Shown here: piece by piece, positions 58,101-64,000 of the stretch | Position numbering within the stretch: position 1 is the stretch's first letter | Layout: the number at the start of each line of letters is the position of its first letter | NCBI RefSeq assembly: GCF_014107495.1 | Contig: NZ_CP041969.1 | Coordinates: forward strand, 3,521,501-3,585,500 | DNA: 64,000 bases | Origin: Cohnella cholangitidis | Lineage (GTDB): Bacteria; Bacillota; Bacilli; Paenibacillales; Paenibacillaceae | Reading direction: 5' to 3' | Translations under genes and position numbers: made by a program | The notes under the pieces: generated by a model | The model's input: only the letters and a program-made list of their open reading frames with translations | Databases searched by the model: none | Told to the model about the DNA's origin: nothing

Positions 58101-60944
58101 GGAGGCCTTCCCGGCGATACGCTGACGGCTTACGGATATGTCTATGAGGGCATCGCGCCTATTGCGGACGCGACCGTTGAGCTTAGCTTAACGCAAGGCT
58201 CCGTCCCGGCTTCGGCGACGACGGATGCCAACGGGCGCTATGAAGTCCGGGTCGTATTGCCTGACCGGCCGTCCGGCGGTCAGCAGACGACGTTGAAAGC
58301 CGTTCTGGCCGGAACTTCGTCTGCCGTGCAAAGGCAGATTCGAATTCTCTCGGGCGAACTCGCCATTACGAGCCCGGAGAAATTGCCGGGTGCCGGAATG
58401 GGACCGTATGAGTTCGCGTTAACGGCAACAGGGGGCGCTCTCCCTTATGCGTGGACACTTACGGAAGGGCAACTGCCTCCGGGGCTGACGCTCCATTCGG
58501 ACGGCATCATCTCCGGAACTCCGACCGCCCCCGGCACGTATGCTTTCCGATTGAAATTGAACGGGGCAGGCAGCGTGGAGCCCGTGAGCCAATCGTTCGA
58601 ACTTGCCGTTTATGGCATGCCGACGATCGACACAAATACGCTTCCGACCGGATATGCCGGCAAGCCGTATCAAACCAGGCTAACCTTCCTGGGGAGCCAG
58701 GACGGCGCAGTATGGAATATCGAGGGCGAGCTCCCGCCGGGATTATCCGTGGACCCGAACGGAGTCATTCAAGGCGTTCCCGCGAAGAGCGGAGCCTACG
58801 TCCTTCAAGCGGAAGTCATAGATGCCTATGGCGTTCGCTCGGCGCCGATAACGCTGCCATTGGTTGTGTACGAGCAACTGGCTCCGCCGCAGCATCTATT
58901 GATAGGCGGTCAGGGGGCAACGCTCCCCGCAAGCGGGCTGGCTACCGTTGACGGACTGCCGGAACCGACGATTGCGAGCGTTGCGCTCAACCCCGCCGGC
59001 ATCGTTGCCGCGCGGATCGTAGAAGGACAATTGCAGCTTACGCCTATCGCGGCGGGTGCGACGGACGTTACGGTTACGGTAACGGAATCGGTATACGGCA
59101 CCAGCGCGAATATCCTGCTGCCGGTGACGGTAGCCTCGCCTTTATCTCCGATTCCTAAGACGGTCTCCGTTATTCATATGAATGAAGGCGGTGACGGTAC
59201 CGCGCTTGCTGCTTACGATCTGGCGACCCCGGCTTACCCGGGAGGATCGCTTACGATCGATTCCGCGTTATCGGATAATGCCGCTATCGCGCAAGTGCGG
59301 ATCGTAAACGGTCAATTGGTCTTGTCTCCGGTCGCACCTGGCAGCACGCGTGTCATGGTTAGGATCGAGGATGAGGGTTACGGATCATTCGTCGAAATGT
59401 ATATTCCGGTGACGGTGCATGCCGGGGAAAAACTGCCTCCCGTGGCTAAGACGATACCCACTATGAATTTGCAATCCGGGAACTCGACGGTATCCATCAC
59501 TGCGGATCAATTGGCAACATCGGCTTACGCCGGGCATTCGCTGCGAATCGACGGCGCCAGCTCAAGCAATCCGGGCGTAGTCGTTGCTCAGGCAGCCGGC
59601 GGCCGACTTGTTCTATCGCCTGTCGGTTCGGGCTTCGCGAAAGTAACGGCGACCGTCACGGATGCGGTATACGGAACGGGGGTCAGCGTCGTCGTTCCCG
59701 TTCAAGTTCGGTCTAGCACGTCGAATTCGGAACCCGGCCCGATGCCGCAGCAGGGACCGATTGTGCCGGCCAATCCTTCGACAGTCGCCAAGATCACGCT
59801 GTCGGACGGACGAACGGTTGAAGTCGACATCATCGAGAAGGCTGCCGGGAAGTATGAGCTGAGCCTACCGTCTTCTGCATCCGGCGGGGACATCCGATTG
59901 GAATCCGCGTTGCTGAAGAAGCTGCTGGGTACGCGCGAACAAGCCGAGCTGCGCATTCGTTCGGCGGAAGGCTGGCTGGATCTGCCGCTTCGGGACTTGG
60001 CGGATTCCTTGCAGGATTATGCCGGCGGCGGCCAAGGATATGTAACGGCAAGCTTCGGAAAGCTGACCGGCGATAAGAGCGATCGAATTTTAACCGAATT
60101 GAAACGGGACGGACTTACGGCGATATCTTCGCCATTCGAATTCGGCATCGCTTTGACCGACGGGCAGAATCGTTCCATGAAGCTGGATTCGTTCGATCGA
60201 TTCTTGACCAGAGCGATCTATATCGAACATTCGGCGGAGGCAAACCGCACAACCGTAGTATGGTTCGACGAAACAGCCGGGAAATGGCGGCCTGTTCTCT
60301 CCCGTCTAATGAAAGAGACCGATCGCAACGTGATCGTATTCAAACGGAAGGGCAACAGCGTGTACGCGGCGGTGACTTCGCATCCGGCGTTCGAGGACGT
60401 GAAGACGCATTGGTCCCGTCAGGCGGTCGAGGAAATGGCTTCTAAACAAATTGTCAGCGGCATTGCCTCCGGGAAGTTCTCGCCCGAAGGGAAAGTAACC
60501 CGCGGACAGTTTGCGGCAATGCTCGTGCGCGCGCTTGGCGTATCGGAAGGCCAAGAACCGGCAGGGCCTGCGTTCAAAGACGTAAAAGGCGGCGAATGGT
60601 ATGCTTCTTCGGTGGCGGCCGCAGTCCAAGCCGGGCTGGTAAAAGGATATGCCGACGGCACATTCCGCCCGAATCAAACGCTTTCCCGTGCGGAAATGGC
60701 TGTGATGCTCGTCCATGCGCTGGGCTATCTTGGCGAAGGCCATGGCGGCCAATCGGAAGCGTTTGAAGCCTACCCAGACGCGAATTCGGTAGCCGGTTGG
60801 GCCAGGGACGCATTTGCGGTAATGGTGGCAAATGGCATTCTCGCGGGCCAAACCGACGGGCAACTTGCGCCTGGGCGAACGGTAACGAGAGCGGAGGCGG
60901 TCGTCGCGCTGCAGCGCTTGCTGAATCTTGTGACTTTTGAATAA
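55125..60944 (+). CDS. Giant SLH surface protein, C-terminal part
   Basis: About 1940 residues continuing the protein begun at 53158. Kelch/galactose-oxidase-like repeats (SMAYSPKLGGIVLFGG, AAYHRASRQLVLYGG; to ~56200) come first. A Big_1/invasin-like Ig module follows (PADGIASTELRFQVTDGSG). Repeated He_PIG Ig modules carry the signature LPPGL-T/S-L...GxxxGTP (for example DGELPPGLTLGGGGQLTG, EGQLPPGLTLHSDGIISG). An IPT/TIG module has VILVTGDRFTTDSVVLFGG. Three tandem ~80-residue repeats containing QLxLxP.A.G.T.V.V lie around 58950-59700. A pre-SLH domain and three SLH domains close the protein (VTRGQFAAMLVRALG, LSRAEMAVMLVHALG, VTRAEAVVALQRLLN). An open in-frame ATG upstream at 54987 is in the wrong frame for the first module and is not the start. 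Role: large wall-anchored adhesin or glycan-interacting fibre. Confidence 0.87.
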   Translation, partial: RPLGSLEETVEVTAVIAPPSAKGNYRWKAEGTIADDPGNGNGIAYNPATGETMRFTSQGKTMLYANGGWQEATGLSTAPKARDYASMAYSPKLGGIVLFGGSANNWSGSVSYNVFGDTWLWKDGAWTKISDGVFWKVELVGGKPVRTISGTEAPPPRLNAALAQDRDGNLILYGGNEQMLPAFGDTWVLSGTSWGQRTTATQPPMTLDPILAFHEGIGKPVLIARHLTNGNTEVYEWNGTDWTDKTNQVYQAGVGPQDLYLSGAAYHRASRQLVLYGGYEKQAGSYGIGAMKHDLWGLGTLGGTGNGDGILSSWTRIEAVDQPSFRDPALSGSYAYPVMLAYDASRGTLMAFAKEFAGADNQYSLSLSGLVANPAVLPADGIASTELRFQVTDGSGNPMPGRSVMLAGTGSVSGVLPARTAVSNGSGIVTFNYIGTQAETLVLRIDDSSTGETLGGTTVVLAEPVPDADRSSLSLSLTEILGDGTTPAALEAIVKNENGVPLPGYEISVAPVHSATAKVTETSTGSGTTGPDGKAAFTITDTTAGTLLLAVSARKASDPSSASFPLGEISLHVLQHDPLTITTNSLADGQTGVAYQGTLEASGGNGNYHWSVIDGELPPGLTLGGGGQLTGTPDPGSFGTHAFTVRATDESLPVQSTSAVLELKVLPPNLVMLAPSIHEGSGMKVGDYANIQLQAEGGSGSYGWSVVSGVLPKGMQLNAKNGNIDGVPIESGDYDVAIQVKDSFGATAQSALRFSVLSAQSVFVSRGTSTNENGVLEVVSGDVTARTTGLGTVEVAIFQRNPGGETSGTFRTANKYFKIGNDGTFSNVQFTVGNVSSSAHHLYRWNAASESWSLLPDQTFDAALGVTTVALDAATIADLTGGILFAVGSPIEPPPSLEGIDVGTGPAVGGTVILVTGDRFTTDSVVLFGGEPAASTEYVDSRLLRAVTPPGIGTVDVRVQNALGISDPAEGAKFSYVGESSIRRITLELDESGGLPGDTLTAYGYVYEGIAPIADATVELSLTQGSVPASATTDANGRYEVRVVLPDRPSGGQQTTLKAVLAGTSSAVQRQIRILSGELAITSPEKLPGAGMGPYEFALTATGGALPYAWTLTEGQLPPGLTLHSDGIISGTPTAPGTYAFRLKLNGAGSVEPVSQSFELAVYGMPTIDTNTLPTGYAGKPYQTRLTFLGSQDGAVWNIEGELPPGLSVDPNGVIQGVPAKSGAYVLQAEVIDAYGVRSAPITLPLVVYEQLAPPQHLLIGGQGATLPASGLATVDGLPEPTIASVALNPAGIVAARIVEGQLQLTPIAAGATDVTVTVTESVYGTSANILLPVTVASPLSPIPKTVSVIHMNEGGDGTALAAYDLATPAYPGGSLTIDSALSDNAAIAQVRIVNGQLVLSPVAPGSTRVMVRIEDEGYGSFVEMYIPVTVHAGEKLPPVAKTIPTMNLQSGNSTVSITADQLATSAYAGHSLRIDGASSSNPGVVVAQAAGGRLVLSPVGSGFAKVTATVTDAVYGTGVSVVVPVQVRSSTSNSEPGPMPQQGPIVPANPSTVAKITLSDGRTVEVDIIEKAAGKYELSLPSSASGGDIRLESALLKKLLGTREQAELRIRSAEGWLDLPLRDLADSLQDYAGGGQGYVTASFGKLTGDKSDRILTELKRDGLTAISSPFEFGIALTDGQNRSMKLDSFDRFLTRAIYIEHSAEANRTTVVWFDETAGKWRPVLSRLMKETDRNVIVFKRKGNSVYAAVTSHPAFEDVKTHWSRQAVEEMASKQIVSGIASGKFSPEGKVTRGQFAAMLVRALGVSEGQEPAGPAFKDVKGGEWYASSVAAAVQAGLVKGYADGTFRPNQTLSRAEMAVMLVHALGYLGEGHGGQSEAFEAYPDANSVAGWARDAFAVMVANGILAGQTDGQLAPGRTVTRAEAVVALQRLLNLVTFE

Positions 60945-60972
60945 CGATCCGCAACGGACGTTCGCAATAAGG

Positions 60973-61023
60973 AAGAAGCCTTCGCGTTCACGAATATCGT
61001 GGCTGCCGAAGGCTTCTTTTTTT
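60973..61023 (+). terminator. Terminator after the second SLH gene
   Basis: GAAGCCTTCG pairs with CGAAGGCTTC (10 bp, 60975-60984 and 61007-61016) around an internal imperfect stem, followed by seven Ts. Confidence 0.85.
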
Positions 61024-61063
61024 CGCGTCGATTCGCCCGACGAAAGGAACCCGTATGGCGGCA

Positions 61064-61093
61064 TTGAAGGGGCGCCGGTCTGCGTGCTATAAT
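61064..61093 (+). promoter_or_regulatory. SigA promoter of smpB
   Basis: TTGAAG (61064-61069), 18-base spacer, TATAAT (61088-61093) with an extended TGC. Leader of about 34 bases to the GTG. Confidence 0.7.
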
Positions 61094-61133
61094 AAAGGTC
61101 CGGCAAATTGGGGACAATAGGAGGTGAAGGAAA

Positions 61134-61616
61134 GTGGGCAAGAAAGACCAATTCGACAAGCCGTTAGCGCAGAATAAGAAGGCGTCCCATGATTACTTCA
61201 TCGAGGAAGCCATTGAAGCCGGTATGGTTCTGACAGGCACGGAGATTAAGTCTCTTCGCACCGGCCGCGCGACGTTAGGCGATGCTTTCGCGACGATCCG
61301 CAACGGCGAGATGTTTCTTCACAACATGCACATTAGCCCATTCGAGCAAGGCAACCGCCACAATCCGGTCGATCCGACCCGGGCTCGCAAGCTTTTGTTG
61401 CATAAGGCTCAAATCCACAAGATGCTCGGCTCCGTTAAGCGGGACGGATACACTTTGGTTCCACTTCGCGTCTACATCAAGAACGGCTATGCCAAATGCT
61501 TGATCGGCATCGGTAAAGGGAAGAAGCAGTTCGACAAGCGCGAAGCCGACGCCAAGCGGGATTCCCAACGGGACATCCAACGCATTCTCCGCGAGAAGCA
61601 GAAGGTATACAAGTAA
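61134..61616 (+). CDS. smpB: SsrA-binding protein SmpB
   Basis: 160 residues; binds tmRNA and delivers it to stalled ribosomes. HDYFIEEAIEAGMVLTGTEIKSLR (quoted core AGMVLTGTEIKSLR, ~30-43), LHNMHISPFEQGNRHN, RKLLLHKAQIHKM and the basic C-terminal tail DSQRDIQRILREKQKVYK needed in the mRNA channel are all present. Starts with GTG behind AGGAGGTGA. Immediately precedes ssrA. Confidence 0.97.
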   Translation: MGKKDQFDKPLAQNKKASHDYFIEEAIEAGMVLTGTEIKSLRTGRATLGDAFATIRNGEMFLHNMHISPFEQGNRHNPVDPTRARKLLLHKAQIHKMLGSVKRDGYTLVPLRVYIKNGYAKCLIGIGKGKKQFDKREADAKRDSQRDIQRILREKQKVYK

Positions 61617-61767
61617 AACCGTCTTTTTCAGGCGAGATGTGGCACGAATGGCAATAACATTTTCGCATTAGGTAATCCGAACGTGTTATAATAAAACAGT
61701 AAGCTAAGCAAGCTTGTACTTCCTTTCCTGGCATTCCGGCCGCTTCGGCGGCGGACGACCAGCATTC

Positions 61768-62129
61768 GGGGCCGTTTATGGATTCGACGGGGGTAGAACG
61801 AGCGTGGGTAGCGGGTAGTAGGGCTGCGTCTGCTTCACTAACGCGGAAAGCCTATTAAACGGCAAACAACAACCAACTTTAGCAGCAGCCTAAGAAACTG
61901 ACTGTTAAGCTTCTACCCTCCATCGCCCATGTGGCGGGATAGGGGCCAACTCTAGTGGGATACGCTGTCTAGTCTCCGCCTGGGGCTAGCGGAAGAAGAC
62001 AATCAGGCTGACCCGAAGGGAATCCGGTGACGGGGAGTCTCTAGGGTGACATCAAAACTGTCACTACACCCGTAGAAGCACATGTGGCGTTGCCTTCGGA
62101 CAGGGGTTCGACTCCCCTCGGCTCCACCA
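61768..62129 (+). ncRNA. ssrA: Transfer-messenger RNA (tmRNA)
   Basis: 362 nt with encoded CCA. The 5' end GGGGCCG pairs with CGGCTCC at the 3' end. The TTCGAC T-loop (GGTTCGACTCCCC) and the conserved GGATTCGACGG near the 5' end are present. The tag frame begins at GGC 61861 and ends at TAA 61891-61893, giving peptide (A)GKQQPTLAAA. The end LAAA replaces the commoner ALAA but is still a hydrophobic ClpXP-type degron. Located directly after smpB. Confidence 0.95.
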
Positions 62130-62133
62130 TAAG

Positions 62134-62165
62134 AACTCTGACCGCACGAGGTCAGAGTTTTTTTG
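62134..62165 (+). terminator. Terminator of ssrA
   Basis: Perfect 10-bp stem AACTCTGACC/GGTCAGAGTT, 6-nt loop GCACGA, then TTTTT. The right half of it is reused at the head of each downstream repeat. Confidence 0.92.
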
Positions 62166-62770
62166 TTATGGTGGTGCCGAGGGGCGAGAGTCGCCCCGTT
62201 CCGAAGGAGGACATTGGGGTTCGATCGCGCGCAGGTCTGCAAGGCAGACCGAGCACGCAATTCAATTCTACCTCTAAGATCGTCATCGTCGAGTCGACTT
62301 CGCCAGCCATTTCAATGAAGAATTGGATACTCCCCTTAAGGCGCCGCCATAAAATCGCGACACGAGGATCCGACATGAAATAGTCGAATTCAATTGGGGA
62401 GCACAAGACCGCACGAGGTCAGAGTTTTTTTGTTATGGTGGTTCTGAGGGGCGAGAGTCGCCCCGTTCCGTACCGCGCACAGGGAACAAAGTGGACGAGC
62501 ACGGCATCTGATTCTACCTCTATGGTTGTCATCGTCAGCAACTTTAATCAAGAATGGGATACTCCCCTTAGGGGCCGCCTTAGGGGCCGCCATAGAATCG
62601 CGACACGAGGATCCGACATGAAATAGTCGGATTCGATTGGGGAGCACAAGACCGCACGAGGTCAGAGTTTTTTGTTATGGTGGTGCCGAGAGCGAGAGTC
62701 GCCCCGTTCCGTACCGCGCGCAGGGAACGAAGTGAACGAGCACGGCATCTGATTTCGTCTCCACCATACA
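62141..62770 (+). repeat. Three imperfect direct repeats downstream of tmRNA
   Basis: Copies start at 62141, 62408 and 62651 (offsets 267 and 243), each with ACCGCACGAGGTCAGAGTTT, then GTTATGGTGGT, GAGAGTCGCCCCGTTCCG. The first two end with a hairpin ATCCGAC...GTCGGAT-like segment and TTGGGGAGCACAAG. The third ends TCTCCACCATA, echoing the tmRNA 3' end. No credible ORF; reading frames here are shadows. They may be relics of repeated integration/excision at the tmRNA 3' end, a classic attachment site, but I see no integrase. Confidence 0.8.
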
Positions 62771-62946
62771 TACTTTCCAATGCATATTCTTGTCATCGAC
62801 AAGAATATGAAGCATAACTTTCTCAATTGGTGGCAGAATAATGGGATCGACTTGTGTCTTTATACAATGTTTTGCTTTTGTTAGGCGCGGCGGTCTATCC
62901 AAGCAAGGGGCATGAAAGCTATTTTTGTCGGAGAGGATATGCGCAA

Positions 62947-63585
62947 ATGAAAAAGCTCTTTAACGTACTGGCGATAGCGATTATCCTGCTTATTCCGATG
63001 CATGCGGTTGGAGCATCAGGAAACGTGGCGACTCCCGGGCCGGCTAGCCCTTCGTTACTAAATATGCTACGCCAAGGCGGTTATATTTTGTATGTTAGGC
63101 ACGGAGAAGCAACAGTGGGGGCGGATCAGCCGAACGTGATCTTCGACGATTGCAAAACCCAAAAAAATCTTTCCGAGGAAGGAAAGAAGCAGGCGGAGCT
63201 TTTCGGAAATTTGCTCAGGAGCTTACGTATTCCCGTGCAAATTCCGGTGCAAGCGAGTCCTTTATGTCGAACAAGAGACTCGGCAGCGTTGGCATTCGGT
63301 GCGGACAACGTTCAAGTCGATCCTGATTGGATCGATGCTTATCGACTAAGCGGCGATATCACGCAAGCCGAGAAAGAACGGATATTAGTCAAATTGAACG
63401 ATAAGCTGGAAAAAGTCCCGCCACCGGGGCAAAATCAGGTTGTTGTCGCTCACAGTTTTCCTCAAGGAATCGGTTTAGGCGAGATTTCCGACTTTGGTAC
63501 CGTTATTGTCCGACCGAAGGGGCAGGGTAAAGGTTACGATATTATAGACAAGCTTACTTTAGCCGAATGGGAAAGTATCCAATGA
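62947..63585 (+). CDS. Secreted histidine phosphatase-superfamily protein
   Basis: 212 residues. Signal peptide of ~25 residues (MKKLFNVLAIAIILLIPMHA), then a phosphoglycerate mutase-like domain. The catalytic RHG motif is in YILYVRHGEATVG (His ~52). A second arginine is in SPLCRTRDSA, and the distal catalytic His is in QVVVAHSFPQGIG. Substrate unknown; extracellular phosphomonoesters are plausible. ATG 62947 follows GAGAGGA by nine bases; the longer open frame from 62854 would place 31 residues before the signal peptide. Lies after the tmRNA repeats. Confidence 0.82.
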   Translation: MKKLFNVLAIAIILLIPMHAVGASGNVATPGPASPSLLNMLRQGGYILYVRHGEATVGADQPNVIFDDCKTQKNLSEEGKKQAELFGNLLRSLRIPVQIPVQASPLCRTRDSAALAFGADNVQVDPDWIDAYRLSGDITQAEKERILVKLNDKLEKVPPPGQNQVVVAHSFPQGIGLGEISDFGTVIVRPKGQGKGYDIIDKLTLAEWESIQ

Positions 63586-63587
63586 AG

Positions 63588-63628
63588 AAACGGAATCCAA
63601 GATGTTGTCTTGGGTTCCGTTTTTTTTG
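63588..63628 (+). terminator. Terminator after the histidine phosphatase gene
   Basis: 15-bp stem AAACGGAATCCAAGA with TCTTGGGTTCCGTTT (one G-U), then a run of eight or more Ts. Confidence 0.9.
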
Positions 63629-63794
63629 CACATAGTTAAGAGCCTGGCCTTATTGAGGCGTGCCGCGCATGTCGATTGCTTGAATCCAAATAGCGCGCAC
63701 CGATTTGAGTATCGATGCACGCTGACTGCATAGCTTTCTTCAGTTGGCTATATGACGGGACTACGACTATCTCGTCTCCAAGACGGCGAAGCCG

Positions 63795-64000
63795 TTAACG
63801 GCCAATTCTGCCGTTGCTTCCGAACAAGCGAATTTTGCTGCGCACGACTTCCTTCATCGCGGCTTTTGCGGATCCCAGGTAGGTTTTCGCGTCGAACAGC
63901 TCCTCTTGTTCCCGCAGGATGCGCCGTACTTCCTGGGTAAAGGATACCTGACTCTCGGTGTTGACATTGATCTTGCTTACGCCCGCTTCGATTGCTTCCT
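63795..64000 (-). CDS. Class II fructose-bisphosphate aldolase, C-terminal fragment
   Basis: The last ~68 codons of a minus-strand gene that runs off the right edge; stop at 63795-63797. The translation includes EAIEAGVSKINVNTESQVSF, then TQEVRRILREQEELFD, TYLGSAKAAMKEVVRSKI and a closing LFGSNGRIGR. KINVNTE is the substrate-phosphate motif of class II (zinc) aldolases, and the tail matches Bacillus-type FbaA. It cleaves fructose-1,6-bisphosphate (a tagatose-bisphosphate aldolase relative is possible). The 166 bases between it and the preceding terminator hold nothing I recognise. Confidence 0.85.
   Translation of the reverse strand, partial: EAIEAGVSKINVNTESQVSFTQEVRRILREQEELFDAKTYLGSAKAAMKEVVRSKIRLFGSNGRIGR

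Noticed and set aside
62003..62902. Short open frames around and after tmRNA
   Set aside because: They lie in tmRNA or the direct repeats, mirror each other between copies, and lack ribosome sites.

Overview
The window is a contiguous piece of a Bacillota chromosome, most like a Paenibacillaceae member (Paenibacillus/Cohnella type). The evidence is the conserved order hprK-lgt-ppaX-yvoF-his operon-yvcD-trxB-rapZ-yvcK-whiA-crh-type HPr, clpP, cggR-gapA-pgk-tpiA-gpmI-eno, and secG-rnr-smpB-ssrA, together with an Sda sporulation checkpoint protein, CtsR and CggR operators, and large SLH-domain surface proteins. Almost all genes lie on the + strand; only sda, clpP, a tRNA-Arg, an LCP-family gene and a partial class II aldolase are on the - strand.

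Layout. 1-1580: 3' end of a 23S rRNA gene, then six tRNA genes and a terminator, with no 5S gene after the 23S. 1727-8273: tagO, a PucR/CdaR-type regulator, the shared sugar-ABC ATPase msmX, then hprK-lgt-ppaX-yvoF. 8318-10216: a membrane-anchored FAD oxidoreductase. 10292-18960: histidine operon hisZGDBHAFI-hisJ, then a divergent PRPP synthetase. Its hisA is of the eukaryotic HIS6 type. 19136-26211: TPR protein, trxB, ROK glucokinase, rapZ, yvcK, a frameshifted whiA and an HPr-like protein. 26326-28715: SIMPL protein, sda, CtsR-controlled clpP, a 51-bp tandem repeat array and tRNA-Arg. 28811-36304: central glycolytic operon under CggR.

36444-48654 and 52061-60944 are accessory blocks inserted into the otherwise conserved eno-secG-rnr-smpB-ssrA neighbourhood. 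They hold an LCP protein, a very large hybrid histidine kinase with a SARP-like response regulator, two giant SLH-anchored surface proteins, a TIM-barrel sugar isomerase/epimerase, an Eis-type acetyltransferase, a second 51-bp repeat array and an E. coli-like pyrB. The tmRNA gene is followed by three imperfect ~250-bp direct repeats, a secreted histidine phosphatase, and the 3' end of a class II fructose-bisphosphate aldolase running off the window.

The most interesting signal is an 11-bp-period heptamer direct repeat (TTGKGAG-N4-TTGKGAG) placed exactly 10 bp upstream of a -10 hexamer. It occurs at three promoters: the kinase/response-regulator operon and both SLH genes. This is the geometry used by SARP-family activators, and the operon's own regulator has a SARP-like wHTH-BTAD output. 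I infer a self-contained surface-remodelling regulon. Three genes (whiA, rnr, the larger SLH gene) each appear to lack exactly one base, which looks more like a sequencing artefact than decay but cannot be decided here.
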